From Sphingomonas glacialis (GTDB lineage: Bacteria; Pseudomonadota; Alphaproteobacteria; Sphingomonadales; Sphingomonadaceae): 64,000 nt of DNA. The position numbers and the translations under genes are program-made. The DNA is taken from assembly GCF_006439055.1 (NCBI RefSeq), contig NZ_RCZC01000003.1:62001-126000 (forward strand), written 5' to 3'. The notes under the pieces were generated by a model that saw only the letters and a program-made list of their open reading frames with translations, searched no databases and was not told where the DNA came from. Shown here piece after piece: positions 43,016 through 55,517 of this stretch; within the stretch, counting starts at the first letter, position 1; each line of letters opens with the position of its first letter.

Positions 43016-45580
43016 TCAGAACCCGAAGTGGACCGATCCCACGACGGTGCGCGGCGACCCGAAGGTGTAGCGCGTCGTGCTCGCGGCGTTGGTGCCCGTC
43101 GACAGATTGCTGAAATAGCGCTCGTTGAACAGGTTCGACACGTTGAGCTGGAAGTAGGTTTCCTTGAGCCCGACCGGCGCCAGGCTGAAGCGCGCATCGA
43201 GATCGACCGTGGTGTAGCCCGCGGCGATCACGTCGTTGATGTCGGTCGCATAGCGGCGGCCGACATGCTTGACCTGCGCGCCGATCGACACCGGCTCGAA
43301 ATTGGCCTGGACGCGCCCGCCATATTGCCATTTCGGCGTCTCGACGACGAACTTGCCCGCGGTCGCCGCGGTGACGACGCCGGTGGACGGATCGACCGTG
43401 TTGTTCTGCAGCCGCGCATCGATGAACGAGCCGAAGCCATAGACCGACAGATGCCGCGTCGGCGAAATGCCGATGCTCGCGTCGACGCCCTTGCTCTTGA
43501 CCGCGCCGACGTTGCGATCGGTGGTCAGCGTGCCGCCCCCCTCGAGCGTCGTCGTGGTCGAGATGATGCGGTTGTCATAGTACGTGTACCAGCCCGCCAC
43601 CTGCGCCTGGATCAGCGACGAAGTGTAACGCATGCCGAGATCGAACGTGTCGGTCTTTTCGGCCTTCACTTCGCTGGTGGGCTTAATCTTGACGTCGTCG
43701 AAGGCGTAGAGATTGTCGGTGCGCGGCGCCGAGAAGCCCTTGGCGTAGCTGGCAAACGCGCTGAGGTGCGGCACGATCGCATAGGTCAGTCCGATATTGG
43801 GCAGCACCGCGCTATAGGTCTTCACGCGGTTGGCGTAGGGCGCGCCGTAGATTGCCGTCGTCGCATTGGCGGCGACCTGGGCCGCGGTCTGCGAGGTGCA
43901 ATAGGCGTCGCTCGAGCTGCCTGGAATCGTGTAGCAATAGTTGGTCAGGTTGCGGCGGAAGAACGGCGCACGCACGCCGAGCGCGACCTTCAGTTTCTCG
44001 TCGAAGTACGACCCGCGATATTCGCCCGAGACCTGATGCAGGATCGCATAGGACAGGCGATTGCGCTTGTTGAGCACGTTGCCGGCCGCGTCGAGCACGG
44101 CGTAGTCGCCCTGGCCGTCGAATGCGCTGAACACATTGTACGGCTGGCCGGTCGAATCGAGCAGGCTCATCTCGCCGGTCTGGCGATGCCGCGCGCGATC
44201 CCAGGTATAGGCGAGGCGAACCGCATTGTCGGGATTGATCTCGTAGCGCAGCCCGGCGATCGCGGTGAAGCGCTGCGTGCGCGTGTTCGACGGCGCATAG
44301 ACGCGGACGTAATCGCGCGTGTCGCCATCGCCGTTGATGTCGACGCTGTTCGCGATCCCCGCCCCGAGCCGCTGGAACTGGTAGCTGTAGACGCTCGTCG
44401 CCGCCGCCGTGCCGGCCGCGTTGGTCGCCGCGGCATTGCTCTCGGCGAGCACCGCCGAGCCGCCGCCATTGGCGCGCGTGAAGCTGTACGCGCCGTCGAA
44501 GGTCAGCGTCAGCTTGTTGCTCAGCGTGAAGCGCGAATTGACGCGGACGTTGCCGGTGTTCGACGGGTTGATCGCGGTCGAGGCGACGTTCGAGCAGGAC
44601 GAGCGGTCATCCTGCGCGGTGCCGGTGGCGCCGTTCGCCGAGGGGAGCGAGCAGCTCGCATCGTAGAGGACCGACGACGAAGTGTTGTTGAACAGCGTGT
44701 CATACTGCGCCTTGCTCGGATCGAGCGTATAGGGCGTCGACGGCGTGATGCCGGTCGATGGCACGGCAGCGGTACCGAGCACGCTGCGGATATTGGCGAG
44801 CGTCGGGTTGCTGTACGAGCTGTTGCGGTTCTCGTTGTAATGCGCGGCGATCGAGATGAAGTCGCCATGGTTGCCGAGCGGCTGGTAGATCTTGCCGTTA
44901 TACTGTTTCTTGTCGAGGCTGCCGTAACCGCGATACTGGTCGTAGGTCTCGCTGCTCGCCGACAGCCACGCCTTGGTGCCGAACTTGGTGAAGGTGCCGG
45001 TGTTGAACAGGCCGAACACGCGGTTCATGTCGTAGGTGCCGTGCGAATAGACGACGGTGGCGCCGATCTTGTCGGTCGGGGTGAGCGAGCGATAGTTTAC
45101 CGTGCCGCCCGAGGCGCTGGCAGTCGGCGAATCGACGTCGGTCGAGCCGAAATTGACGTTGACCTGCTCGATCAGCTCGGGGTCGAGCTGCTGGTTCGAA
45201 TAGATCGAATAATTGCCCGAATCGTTGAGCGGAATGCCGTCGAACGTCAGCGCGACACGCGCGCCGTCGAAGCCGCGGATGCGGAGCTGGCCGCCCGAGG
45301 CGCCATAGGGATCGCTATTGGTGAAATTGACGCCGGGGATCTGGTTGATCGTGTCGAGGATCGACTGGCCGGGGACGCGGTGCGCGATGAACTCCTGCGT
45401 CAGCACCGCCTTCGGCTTGGGCGTCTCGGGGATCTCGATGCCGTTGATATTGGGCTTGGTGCGCGTGCCGCTGACGATGATGTCGGTCTCGGCGTCGATC
45501 GATCCGGTCGATTGGGCCGCGGCGAAGGTCGGCAAGCCAAAGCCTGCCACTGCAGCACCATACATGAAAGCCTTGCGCAT
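43016..45580 (-). CDS. TonB-dependent outer-membrane receptor
   Basis: An 854-residue receptor. The signal peptide is MRKAFMYGAAVAGFGLPTFA. The plug domain follows (ETDIIVSGTRTKPN, HRVPGQSILDTINQIPGVNF, RIRGFDGARVALTFDGIPL). The barrel has GLTYAIVPHLSAFASYAKGFSAPRTDNLYAF and ends in GSVHFGF. It lacks an N-terminal sigma-regulator extension. The ATG at 45580 starts the signal peptide. Located downstream of the two-regulator locus but in the opposite direction; a regulatory link is not shown. Substrate is unknown. Confidence 0.92.
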   Translation of the reverse strand: MRKAFMYGAAVAGFGLPTFAAAQSTGSIDAETDIIVSGTRTKPNINGIEIPETPKPKAVLTQEFIAHRVPGQSILDTINQIPGVNFTNSDPYGASGGQLRIRGFDGARVALTFDGIPLNDSGNYSIYSNQQLDPELIEQVNVNFGSTDVDSPTASASGGTVNYRSLTPTDKIGATVVYSHGTYDMNRVFGLFNTGTFTKFGTKAWLSASSETYDQYRGYGSLDKKQYNGKIYQPLGNHGDFISIAAHYNENRNSSYSNPTLANIRSVLGTAAVPSTGITPSTPYTLDPSKAQYDTLFNNTSSSVLYDASCSLPSANGATGTAQDDRSSCSNVASTAINPSNTGNVRVNSRFTLSNKLTLTFDGAYSFTRANGGGSAVLAESNAAATNAAGTAAATSVYSYQFQRLGAGIANSVDINGDGDTRDYVRVYAPSNTRTQRFTAIAGLRYEINPDNAVRLAYTWDRARHRQTGEMSLLDSTGQPYNVFSAFDGQGDYAVLDAAGNVLNKRNRLSYAILHQVSGEYRGSYFDEKLKVALGVRAPFFRRNLTNYCYTIPGSSSDAYCTSQTAAQVAANATTAIYGAPYANRVKTYSAVLPNIGLTYAIVPHLSAFASYAKGFSAPRTDNLYAFDDVKIKPTSEVKAEKTDTFDLGMRYTSSLIQAQVAGWYTYYDNRIISTTTTLEGGGTLTTDRNVGAVKSKGVDASIGISPTRHLSVYGFGSFIDARLQNNTVDPSTGVVTAATAGKFVVETPKWQYGGRVQANFEPVSIGAQVKHVGRRYATDINDVIAAGYTTVDLDARFSLAPVGLKETYFQLNVSNLFNERYFSNLSTGTNAASTTRYTFGSPRTVVGSVHFGF

Positions 45581-46190
45581 CGTCTTCCTTCTTGAACTAC
45601 CAAATGGGGATAAAATCGTCCGCCACGGAGGGTCTGTTGAAGACGTAATGCGTAAGATGAATGACAAAGACGATAGGGAATTAAGCGGCCCTATCGTTCT
45701 AATAGGACTGCAGTCTGGGTGACACGGTTTGTTGCACTATGTGTCCTTTTGCTAAAGAATATTCATACTTCCTTGTATTTCGATACCTCCGGTTTCCATC
45801 CTTGATACGCCGCTGCTCCTGCTGGGCGTTCCCTTCCCCGTGCTCTTCGCAACCGGGGTTCGATCAGTCCTGATTACTGGGCGGGGGTTCGCCGCCATGG
45901 TGATCTGCGGCTAGGGCTGCCGGCCCGCAGCCGGTTTGCCGTCAGACGGCCGAGCCAAAGCGCGCAATCACGTCCGCATGTCGCTCCATCCCCGCGCGGA
46001 TCTTCGCACCGAACCAGTCGAGCCCGCGAAAGCGCAGCGATGGGCGCCCGACGAAATTGAGGTTGCGCGCAATCCCCGCGACGAGCTGGCGCCGCCCGCG
46101 AGGGTGGCGCCGTTTTCGGATCCATTCGGCAACGATCCGGCGCCAGCTCACGTAGCGCGAAACCGCCGCCGAAAAGCGCCCGAAACGCCC
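45581..46190. promoter_or_regulatory. Long intergenic region before the TonB receptor, with a possible small gene
   Basis: About 600 bases. The segment 45590-45800 is AT-rich and should carry the receptor's promoter. A short frame at 45942-46151 is listed separately. Nothing else can be supported. Confidence 0.45.
45942..46151 (-). CDS. Possible small basic protein of unknown function
   Basis: A 69-residue frame starting with GTG, rich in arginine (WIRKRRHPRGRRQ) and ending WFGAKIRAGMERHADV. It follows the stop of the metalloprotease by 40 bases in the same reading frame. There is no clear ribosome site, and the family is not recognised. It could be a real downstream gene or a remnant of a longer C-terminus. 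Confidence 0.25.
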   Translation of the reverse strand: MSWRRIVAEWIRKRRHPRGRRQLVAGIARNLNFVGRPSLRFRGLDWFGAKIRAGMERHADVIARFGSAV

Positions 46191-48677
<2,487 letters not shown>

Positions 48678-48741
48678 CATCAGGCTCCTGGTCACGCGCG
48701 CAGCGGCGAACGGGCGACCCACCGGGCCGCCCGTCGACAGA

Positions 48742-50355
48742 TCATTTGGTCGGGTCTTTGGCGGCGTCGCCGGGATAGGCGATGCCGAGCTGCGCGAGAT
48801 AGGTCGGGTATTTGCTCTGGTCGTAATAGAATTTGGCCAGCTGCGGCCGCATCTTCTCCATCAGATCGTGGTTGAGCCAGATCGCCGGCGTGTCGCTCGC
48901 GGTGATCAGCGGCGCATAGGTGTCTTCCTTGAACTGAACGTTCTGCTGGAAGTCCTTGGCCTTGGCGATCAGGCTCGGCGTGGTCATTAGATCGAGCACG
49001 GTCAGCGCGACCGCCTTGGCGCCGGCGACTGCGCCCTTGTGCGCGATCGGCGTCGCCATCGCGATCGCGGCGAGCTTGTTGTGCGCGATCATGCTCGGGA
49101 TGTTCGACGGGAAGCGGATCGTGATCGTCGGCACGGTCCACATGATGTCACCGACATCGTCCGAGCCGCCGCCGATCGAGCGTGGCCGATTGGCGGGGGT
49201 CGAGAGCTCGGCGACCTTGGTCGCCAGCGGCTTGACCTCGCGCTTCGTCACCGTCTGCACCGTCTTGGCGAAGGCCTGGTCGTCGGCCGACCATTTCGGC
49301 ATGCCGACCGCCTGGATATTGGCATAGGCCGCCTCGGCCATCGGCCGGTTGCCGTAATTCGGCGCGGCATAGCCGAGGATGCGATGCTCGACCGTCGTGC
49401 CGGTCTGCTTGGCGGCGCCCTCGGCGATGTCGTTGCCGATCTTGTACAGGCTGGCGACGTCCTTGAAGGTGCGATCGCGGAAATAATACCAGACCGAGGC
49501 GACGTCGGGCACCACGTTGGGCTGGCCGCCGCCGTTCGAGATGACGTAATGCGAGCGCTGCGTGACGGGGAGATGCTCGCGGCGGAAGTTCCACGCTGTG
49601 TCCATCAGCTCGACGCCGTCGAGCGCGCTGAGGCCATCCCACGGATCGCCCGCGGCATGCGCGGTCTTGCCGTGGAAGGTATATTCGACCGAGACCATCC
49701 CGTTGCTACCACCTTCGCCCCAACCGGTGCTGAAGTCCGAGCTGACATGTGTGAAGATGTTGGCATCGACGCCCTTGAACAGCCCGTCGCGCACGTAATA
49801 GGCCTTGGTCGCGAGCAATTCCTCGGCGATCCCCGGCCAGACCAGCAGACGCCCCTTGATGCCGTGCTTGACCATCACGTCCTTGGCGGCGATCGCCGCG
49901 GCGACGATCAGCGGCATCCCCGAATTATGCCCTTCGCCATGCCCCGGCGCGCCCGCGACCATCGGCGTCAGTCTGCCGGTGCCGGGATATTGCGACACGC
50001 CGAGCAGGCAGTCGATGTCGCTGCCGAGCGCGATCAGCGGACCGCCTTCGCCCCAGGTCGCCTTGAACGCGGTCGGTATGCCGGCGACGCCGAACTCGAC
50101 CTTGAAGCCGTTCTTCGCCAGCAGATCGGCGATATACTTGGTCGACTGGACTTCCTGGAAACCCGGCTCGGCATAGCTGAACACCTGGTCGACCGCCTTC
50201 GCCACCATGTCGGCATGCGCATCGACGCTGGCGATCGCTTCCTGCTTGAGCGCGTCGCTGGCCTGTGCGTGCGCGACGGTCGCCGAGAGCGACGTGCCGA
50301 TCATCGCGGCACCGGCGATCGCCCGGACCGCGGCGGAATAGTTCAGAGGCTTCAT
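48742..50355 (-). CDS. M20-family amidohydrolase (AbgB-like)
   Basis: A 537-residue protein with a signal peptide. The peptidase M20 motifs are present: GSDIDCLLGVSQYPGTG in the first half, GHGEGHNSGMPL, FHGKTAHAAGDPWDG in the dimerisation region, and GGGSDDVGDIMWTVPTI near the end. The layout matches aminobenzoyl-glutamate hydrolase B (AbgB) and its relatives, which split amide bonds of N-acyl amino acids. It stands between the TonB receptor (stop 45 bases upstream of its start) and the metalloprotease, all on one strand. Confidence 0.9.
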   Translation of the reverse strand: MKPLNYSAAVRAIAGAAMIGTSLSATVAHAQASDALKQEAIASVDAHADMVAKAVDQVFSYAEPGFQEVQSTKYIADLLAKNGFKVEFGVAGIPTAFKATWGEGGPLIALGSDIDCLLGVSQYPGTGRLTPMVAGAPGHGEGHNSGMPLIVAAAIAAKDVMVKHGIKGRLLVWPGIAEELLATKAYYVRDGLFKGVDANIFTHVSSDFSTGWGEGGSNGMVSVEYTFHGKTAHAAGDPWDGLSALDGVELMDTAWNFRREHLPVTQRSHYVISNGGGQPNVVPDVASVWYYFRDRTFKDVASLYKIGNDIAEGAAKQTGTTVEHRILGYAAPNYGNRPMAEAAYANIQAVGMPKWSADDQAFAKTVQTVTKREVKPLATKVAELSTPANRPRSIGGGSDDVGDIMWTVPTITIRFPSNIPSMIAHNKLAAIAMATPIAHKGAVAGAKAVALTVLDLMTTPSLIAKAKDFQQNVQFKEDTYAPLITASDTPAIWLNHDLMEKMRPQLAKFYYDQSKYPTYLAQLGIAYPGDAAKDPTK

Positions 50356-50399
50356 TGTATCGACCCTTTGTTTGGACACGGTTTGACGGGGGAAACGGA

Positions 50400-53300
50400 T
50401 CACAATTTGACGCGCACACCGACGCGGTAGACGCGGCCGAGCACGTCGTAGAGCGAGCGGTTGGTTTGCGGATAAGCGGGCGTGTTGTTGCCGGTCGGGC
50501 CGATCGCGACGAGCACCGGATCCTTGTCGAGGAGGTTCTTGACCGCCACGAACAGCTCGAATTGCGACCCGTGCGACTTGATCGTGTAGTTCGCATTGAG
50601 GTCGAAATAGAAGGCGCCGGGGATCCGGTTGGTGTTGACCGTGTGATAATCCGAGCTCGACGCCGGGCAGTTGGTCGAGCAGACGATGTAATTGTTGTTG
50701 TAGACGCCCGGGCTCACCCCGCGCGCGACGAGGGATGCGCCGAAGCCGCTGCGGAAATCATAACCGGCGGTGAAGCGGTAGGTCCATTTCGTCAGGCCGC
50801 CGGTATTCTGCCCTGCATCATCGGTGATCGCGGCGACGCCGTTATTGGTTTTGAGTCCGATCGCATAGCTGGCGAGCGCGCGCAGCGACATGGTGCCAGC
50901 GCCCAATTCGTGATGATAGCTCCCCTCGAAATCGATCCCCTGCGTCTTGATCGAGACGAAATTGGTCGGCTTGATCTCGATGCTGGTGATCGCCAGCCCC
51001 GGCGTCACCACGCCGCGCCCGCCGGTGGTCGAGATGAACGAACAGGCCGATTGCAGCCCGGCGGTATAGCATTGGTCGACCAGCGTCTGCGCGACGAGCG
51101 ACGAGATCGCGCCCTTGAGGTTGATGTTGTAATAATCCGCCGAGAAGGCGAAGCCGGGCAGGAAGCGCGGGGTGAGGACGACGCCCGCGCCATAGGTCAT
51201 CGCGATTTCGGGCTTGAGCGCGGAATTGCCGACGGTCGATTCGTTGAACTGATCGGTCGCGACCCCACCCGTCGCCGTCGGACGGTTGACCGTGTTGGTG
51301 CGCCCGGTGCCCGACGCGAACAGCTCCTGCAGATTGGGCGCGCGAATGTCGCGCGACACGGTACCACGGAACTTGATGTCGGGGATCATCTGATAGGTCG
51401 CCCCGGCCTTCCAGGTAACCACCGTGCCCGAGGTCGAATAATCGGTGACGCGCACCGCGCCGTTGAAATCGGCGCCTTTGATCAGCGGCACGAGCAGCTC
51501 GGCGAATGCCTCCTTGACGGTGTACTTGCCGGTGGTGGCTAGGTAATTGCCGTAGATCCACGTGCCCGAGGTCACGCCATTGGCGACGACCGGCTGGAAC
51601 AGCGGATCGACGAAGCCGCTCACCGCTTCCTCGCGATATTCGGCGCCGAACGCGAAGCCGACCGGGCCGGCGGGCAGGCGGAACAGGCTGTTGGTGCGGA
51701 TGCTCGCCGCGGCGACCTTCTCGGTCAGGCGCTGCAACCGCGTCGGTTGCTGGCCGCCATACATCACGTAATTGATCGCCGCTGCGCTGGCGACGCCCGT
51801 GCCGATCCGGTTGATCGGAACGCACCCATTGGTCGGCGCGGTCAGCGATGAACGGCACACCGGCGTCCCCGCCGCGACACCCAGCGCATTGCCGGCGGGC
51901 GCGGCGACCGCGTCGGTCGCCAGCGCCAGACGCGCGAGGTTCCAAGCGTTGGTCAGCTTTTCGGTCGTCTTGGTCATGCCGAACTGGTAGTAAGCGTCGT
52001 ACTTCCAGTCGCTGCCGAGCACATGGAACGCACCGGCGACGCCGCCGACATAGCGATACACGTCGCGGGTATTGTCGCTGCCCTGCTGGCCGAGATCGAC
52101 GTTCGAGGTGCCGATCGCGATCGTCGAGAGGTTGTTGGCGACCATCTTTGCGCGCACCGAATCGGGCAGATACGGATTGTTGACGCTGATCGAGACGCCG
52201 GTCGTCGGGGTCTGCTGGTAGAAACTCTGGCCGCGATATTGGTTGTAGGCGAACTGCCCGTAGACCTCGATCCCCGGCGTCACTTCATAGCTGAGCCGGC
52301 CGAAGCTGCTCTTGCGCACTTCGGACGGTTGAAGCGACGCGCTCGAGCGATGGTTCGCGCTGGTGATATTGTAATCGCCGCCGATCATCCACTGGCCGCT
52401 GGTCTGGCCGAAGGTCAGCTGGTTGACCGTCGCCTTGCCGGTCGCCGGGTCGACCGCGCCGAAATAGGTGCCCTTGAGTGGCCCGGTCGAGACGAGTCCG
52501 CCGGGGGTGAACTGCCCGGTTCCGGCGCCCGACGTGACGAAATATTCGGGCGTGCACCCGGCGATCGGCGTGCCCGCGACATAGCCCGCCGGCTTGGCGC
52601 AATTGCCGCCCGCCGCCGCCGAATAGGTCGGATTGTTGACGGTGAAGAATCCGCTGTCGTTCCAGTCGCGTGCGATCGTGGTGACGCCGATCTGCTTGAA
52701 ATATTCGCCCGCGATCGTGACGTGCAGCTTCCCGTCGAGAAAGGCATGTCCCGCGGTCAGCGCCACTTTGTAGTTCGGCGCGTCCCCGTAGGTGGTGATG
52801 CCGTTCTCGGCCGACAGTTCGAGCCCGGTGAAGCGCTTGTTGAGGATGAAGTTGACGACGCCCGAAACCGCGTCCGAGCCATAGGCCGACGACGCGCCGC
52901 CGGTGACGACCTCGACCCGCTGGATCAGCGACTGCGGGAAGGTGTTGACGTCGACCTGGCCGGTCGTGGTCGAGGCGACCGAGCGCTGGCCGTCGAACAG
53001 AACGAGCGTCCGGTTCGCGCCGAGATTGCGCAGATTGACGCTGTTGATGCCGGCAGCACCGTTCGACAGCGAACCGTTCGAGTTCGACGACGTCCCCGAG
53101 CCGCGCACCGCGGGCAGCGTGTTGACGAAGTCGGAGATGTTGGCGGGGACTTCGGCGCGCAACTCCTTGGTGCTGATCACGCTGACCGGGGTCGGCGCGC
53201 TATAACCGTCGCGCACGATGCGCGATCCGGTGACGACGATCTCGCTGCCGTCCTTGTCGCCATCCGACGGCGTCGCGGGGAGCAACTGCGCGGTATCCCG

Positions 53301-53462
53301 GGGCGGCGTGCTGACCGGCTCGATCTGCGCCTCGGGTTGCGCGACCTGCGCGAAGGCCGGATGCGCGATGGCGGAAAGGGCGATCATGCCGGCGGTCCCG
53401 AGCCAGCGATTTCGTGAACGACGGCTGTGTGTCTGTGCAACGGCGACAGTGAATCGTGTCAT
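50400..53462 (-). CDS. TonB-dependent outer-membrane receptor
   Basis: A 1020-residue receptor with a signal peptide (…IALSAIAHPAFAQ). It has the plug (SEIVVTGSRIVRDGYSAPTPV, LPAVRGSGTSSNSNGSLSNG, RTLVLFDGQRS, QRVEVVTGGASSAYGSDAVSGVVNFIL), then a barrel with the RGTVSRDIRAPNLQELFASG motif, ending VYRVGVRVKL. It leads a three-gene unit with the M20 amidohydrolase and the metalloprotease, so its ligand is likely a peptide or amide that those enzymes process. This link is inferred from gene order. Confidence 0.92.
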   Translation of the reverse strand: MTRFTVAVAQTHSRRSRNRWLGTAGMIALSAIAHPAFAQVAQPEAQIEPVSTPPRDTAQLLPATPSDGDKDGSEIVVTGSRIVRDGYSAPTPVSVISTKELRAEVPANISDFVNTLPAVRGSGTSSNSNGSLSNGAAGINSVNLRNLGANRTLVLFDGQRSVASTTTGQVDVNTFPQSLIQRVEVVTGGASSAYGSDAVSGVVNFILNKRFTGLELSAENGITTYGDAPNYKVALTAGHAFLDGKLHVTIAGEYFKQIGVTTIARDWNDSGFFTVNNPTYSAAAGGNCAKPAGYVAGTPIAGCTPEYFVTSGAGTGQFTPGGLVSTGPLKGTYFGAVDPATGKATVNQLTFGQTSGQWMIGGDYNITSANHRSSASLQPSEVRKSSFGRLSYEVTPGIEVYGQFAYNQYRGQSFYQQTPTTGVSISVNNPYLPDSVRAKMVANNLSTIAIGTSNVDLGQQGSDNTRDVYRYVGGVAGAFHVLGSDWKYDAYYQFGMTKTTEKLTNAWNLARLALATDAVAAPAGNALGVAAGTPVCRSSLTAPTNGCVPINRIGTGVASAAAINYVMYGGQQPTRLQRLTEKVAAASIRTNSLFRLPAGPVGFAFGAEYREEAVSGFVDPLFQPVVANGVTSGTWIYGNYLATTGKYTVKEAFAELLVPLIKGADFNGAVRVTDYSTSGTVVTWKAGATYQMIPDIKFRGTVSRDIRAPNLQELFASGTGRTNTVNRPTATGGVATDQFNESTVGNSALKPEIAMTYGAGVVLTPRFLPGFAFSADYYNINLKGAISSLVAQTLVDQCYTAGLQSACSFISTTGGRGVVTPGLAITSIEIKPTNFVSIKTQGIDFEGSYHHELGAGTMSLRALASYAIGLKTNNGVAAITDDAGQNTGGLTKWTYRFTAGYDFRSGFGASLVARGVSPGVYNNNYIVCSTNCPASSSDYHTVNTNRIPGAFYFDLNANYTIKSHGSQFELFVAVKNLLDKDPVLVAIGPTGNNTPAYPQTNRSLYDVLGRVYRVGVRVKL

Positions 53463-53814
53463 AGTATCCCCCCGAGAAACGCACGTCGCCCGGGCACCCA
53501 CTCCAATCACGGTCTGCTCGCCCATTCGCGGCGGCGAGACTCTCGTATGCAAAGGGACAGACACAGAGCCGACACCGCAGAACACAGTGCCGCGGTGACC
53601 GCGAACAGTACCGCGGCATCCAAAATGTCGGTTGTGAGAACCCCTCTCTCGAAGCAGAGGCTAACAGAAACGCGGATGCGGATTCCGCTAAACTTCGGCG
53701 AAATCGTGACAGTTTGGTTGCGATTCCTGCGTGATCTGTATTATTATTGCAGATATCAAACGCGCTCGAAATCGATTGAAATAAGAATATCGCGTTTCGA
53801 GCATGATTCGGTTG
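53463..53814. promoter_or_regulatory. Promoter region of the receptor/peptidase unit
   Basis: About 350 bases with no gene between the receptor's start and the stop of the Lrp-family regulator. Part of it (53740-53800) is AT-rich. It probably holds the promoter of the leftward unit, and the neighbouring Lrp-type regulator is a likely ligand-dependent controller of it. Confidence 0.45.
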
Positions 53815-54312
53815 TCAGGTCGTGCGCGAGGTCAGCACCGCCGGCGGCACGCTGCGCTGCATGACCTCCCGCAACACGAAACTGCTGCGGACGCGCGCGA
53901 CGTGCGGCAGCGTCGAAAGTTCGCTGCGATAGACCCGGTCGTAATCGGCGAGCGAGCGGACATGGACGATCATCAGAAAGTCGGTGCTCCCCGATACGAA
54001 GCTGCAATAGGACATTGAGGGGCAGGCGATCACCGCGGTCTCGAACTCGACCAGCGCGGGCTCGGCTTGCGAGCTCAGTTCGATCATGACGATGACGACG
54101 ATGCCGAAGCCGAGCCGTGCAAGGTCGAGATCGGCCGAATAGCCGCCGATCGCGCCACTCTCCTCGAGAATCTTTCGGCGCCGCGCGACTGCGGTACTAG
54201 ACAGATTGACGCGCTCGCTCAGCGCGACGTCCGAGGATCGGCCGTCAGCGCTCAGCTCGCGCAGGATTCGATAGTCGGTCGCGTCTATCGCGTCTGGATT
54301 GGCGTCGTTCAT
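53815..54312 (-). CDS. Lrp/AsnC-family transcriptional regulator
   Basis: A 165-residue regulator. The N-terminal winged helix (ATDYRILRELSADGRSSDVALSERVNLSSTAVARRRKIL) is followed by the RAM/AsnC ligand-binding domain (FGIVVIVMIELSSQAEPALVEFE, VSGSTDFLMIVHVRSLADYDRVY). Lrp-type proteins respond to amino acids and form octamers or similar rings. The ATG at 54312 follows GGGGG. Being next to the receptor/amidohydrolase/protease unit on the same strand, it probably controls peptide or amino-acid uptake there. Confidence 0.9.
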   Translation of the reverse strand: MNDANPDAIDATDYRILRELSADGRSSDVALSERVNLSSTAVARRRKILEESGAIGGYSADLDLARLGFGIVVIVMIELSSQAEPALVEFETAVIACPSMSYCSFVSGSTDFLMIVHVRSLADYDRVYRSELSTLPHVARVRSSFVLREVMQRSVPPAVLTSRTT

Positions 54313-54638
54313 TGCTACCCCCCGGTAGAGCGACCGTCGGGAGTCCGATGGCGCTCGACACTTTTGCGCAGTGCAGCATAAATTCAAACTTGACGCACGA
54401 AAATGTTGCAGAAAGGAGCCATGCCTTTTCCAACCAATGCCTTGCCAGGTGTTCGCGCAAGATATTGTCGAGTGTGGACGATCGGCCATCTGCCCCCACG
54501 GTTAGACTCGAATCGTCGTGCCTGGGCAACGCGCGCAATCTTGACGACGGGAGCGCTCTTCCCAATTCCCAATAATTCGAGTGCCACACCGTCGCGCCGC
54601 CGGTATGCAGGCCGATATGCATCGGACTCGCAGCTGAC
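54313..54638. promoter_or_regulatory. Divergent region between the Lrp regulator and the LOV-HTH gene
   Basis: About 325 bases without a recognisable gene. It separates two regulator genes that point away from each other and should contain both promoters. No operator is claimed. Confidence 0.4.
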
Positions 54639-55262
54639 ATGGCACAACAGGCCGATTTCCTTCCCACGCGGGACCGGCATTTGCGTCTGGTCGCCGATAG
54701 TCCGATTCCCTCGGTGATCAGCGATCCGCGGTTGCCCGACAACCCGATCGTCGCCTGCAACGACGCCTTCTGTGAGCTCACCGGCTATCCGGTCGAGTAT
54801 GTCGTTGGGCGCAACTGCCGCTTCCTGTCGGGCCCGGCGACCGAACCGTGGCTGACCGAGGAGATCCGACGCGGCGTGCGCGAGCATCGTCCGGTGCTGG
54901 TCGAGATTTTGAATTACAAACGCAGCGGCCAGCCGTTTCGCAATGCCGTCCTGGTCGCGCCGATCTATGACGAGAATGACGCGTTGCTCTATTTCCTGGG
55001 GTCGCAGATCGAGATCGATTCCGGCGCGGCGACGCCGTCGAGCATGCGCCGCATCCGCGCGGCGGAGATGGTCAAGGCGCTCTCGCCACGCCAGGGCCAA
55101 GTGCTAAAGCTCGTGGCGAACGGCCTGCTCAACAAGCAGATCGCCGCCGAGCTCAATCTGGCGGAAAGGACCGTCAAGATGCACCGCGCGATCCTGATGA
55201 GCCGGCTCGATCTGCATACGACCGCCGACCTCATCCGCCTCGCCGTCGAGGCCGGCCTGTAA
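54639..55262 (+). CDS. LOV-domain LuxR-type transcription factor (blue-light regulator)
   Basis: A 207-residue protein. A LOV/PAS domain spans about 15-125 with the photoactive motif GRNCRFLSG; Cys60 forms the flavin adduct on blue light. A LuxR/FixJ-type helix-turn-helix follows at about 145-200 ([25 protein letters not shown]). This domain order and size match EL222 from Erythrobacter, in which light frees the HTH to dimerise and bind DNA. The next gene on the strand is a rhodopsin, so control of it by blue light is a natural hypothesis. Confidence 0.92.
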   Translation: MAQQADFLPTRDRHLRLVADSPIPSVISDPRLPDNPIVACNDAFCELTGYPVEYVVGRNCRFLSGPATEPWLTEEIRRGVREHRPVLVEILNYKRSGQPFRNAVLVAPIYDENDALLYFLGSQIEIDSGAATPSSMRRIRAAEMVKALSPRQGQVLKLVANGLLNKQIAAELNLAERTVKMHRAILMSRLDLHTTADLIRLAVEAGL

Positions 55263-55517
55263 CGGCATACGATCTCGGTACGGCACAAAGCCCGTATCGG
55301 CGGACGATCCCCTTCAGTCTAAACCTCTTTCGTCGCCACAGCGGCGTTGCCGTGCACCTTCAGCCATTCGGTGCGCGGTCAGGCTCACCCTCGGCCATCT
55401 GGCGCTGCTGTGGCGACATATTCGGGAGATACAGGTCCATCTCAACAGGGTTGGCGAAATCCCGGATCGAGCCTGCCCGGCGCACCCGTGCCGCGGATCA
55501 ATGCGACGGAGACTCCC

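Noticed and set aside
42992..45595. An 867-codon frame on the plus strand across the second TonB receptor
   Set aside because: Shadow of the receptor on the other strand; no motif, ribosome site or sensible start.
50265..53417. Long plus-strand frames opposite the third TonB receptor
   Set aside because: Shadows of the receptor, with no recognisable domain.
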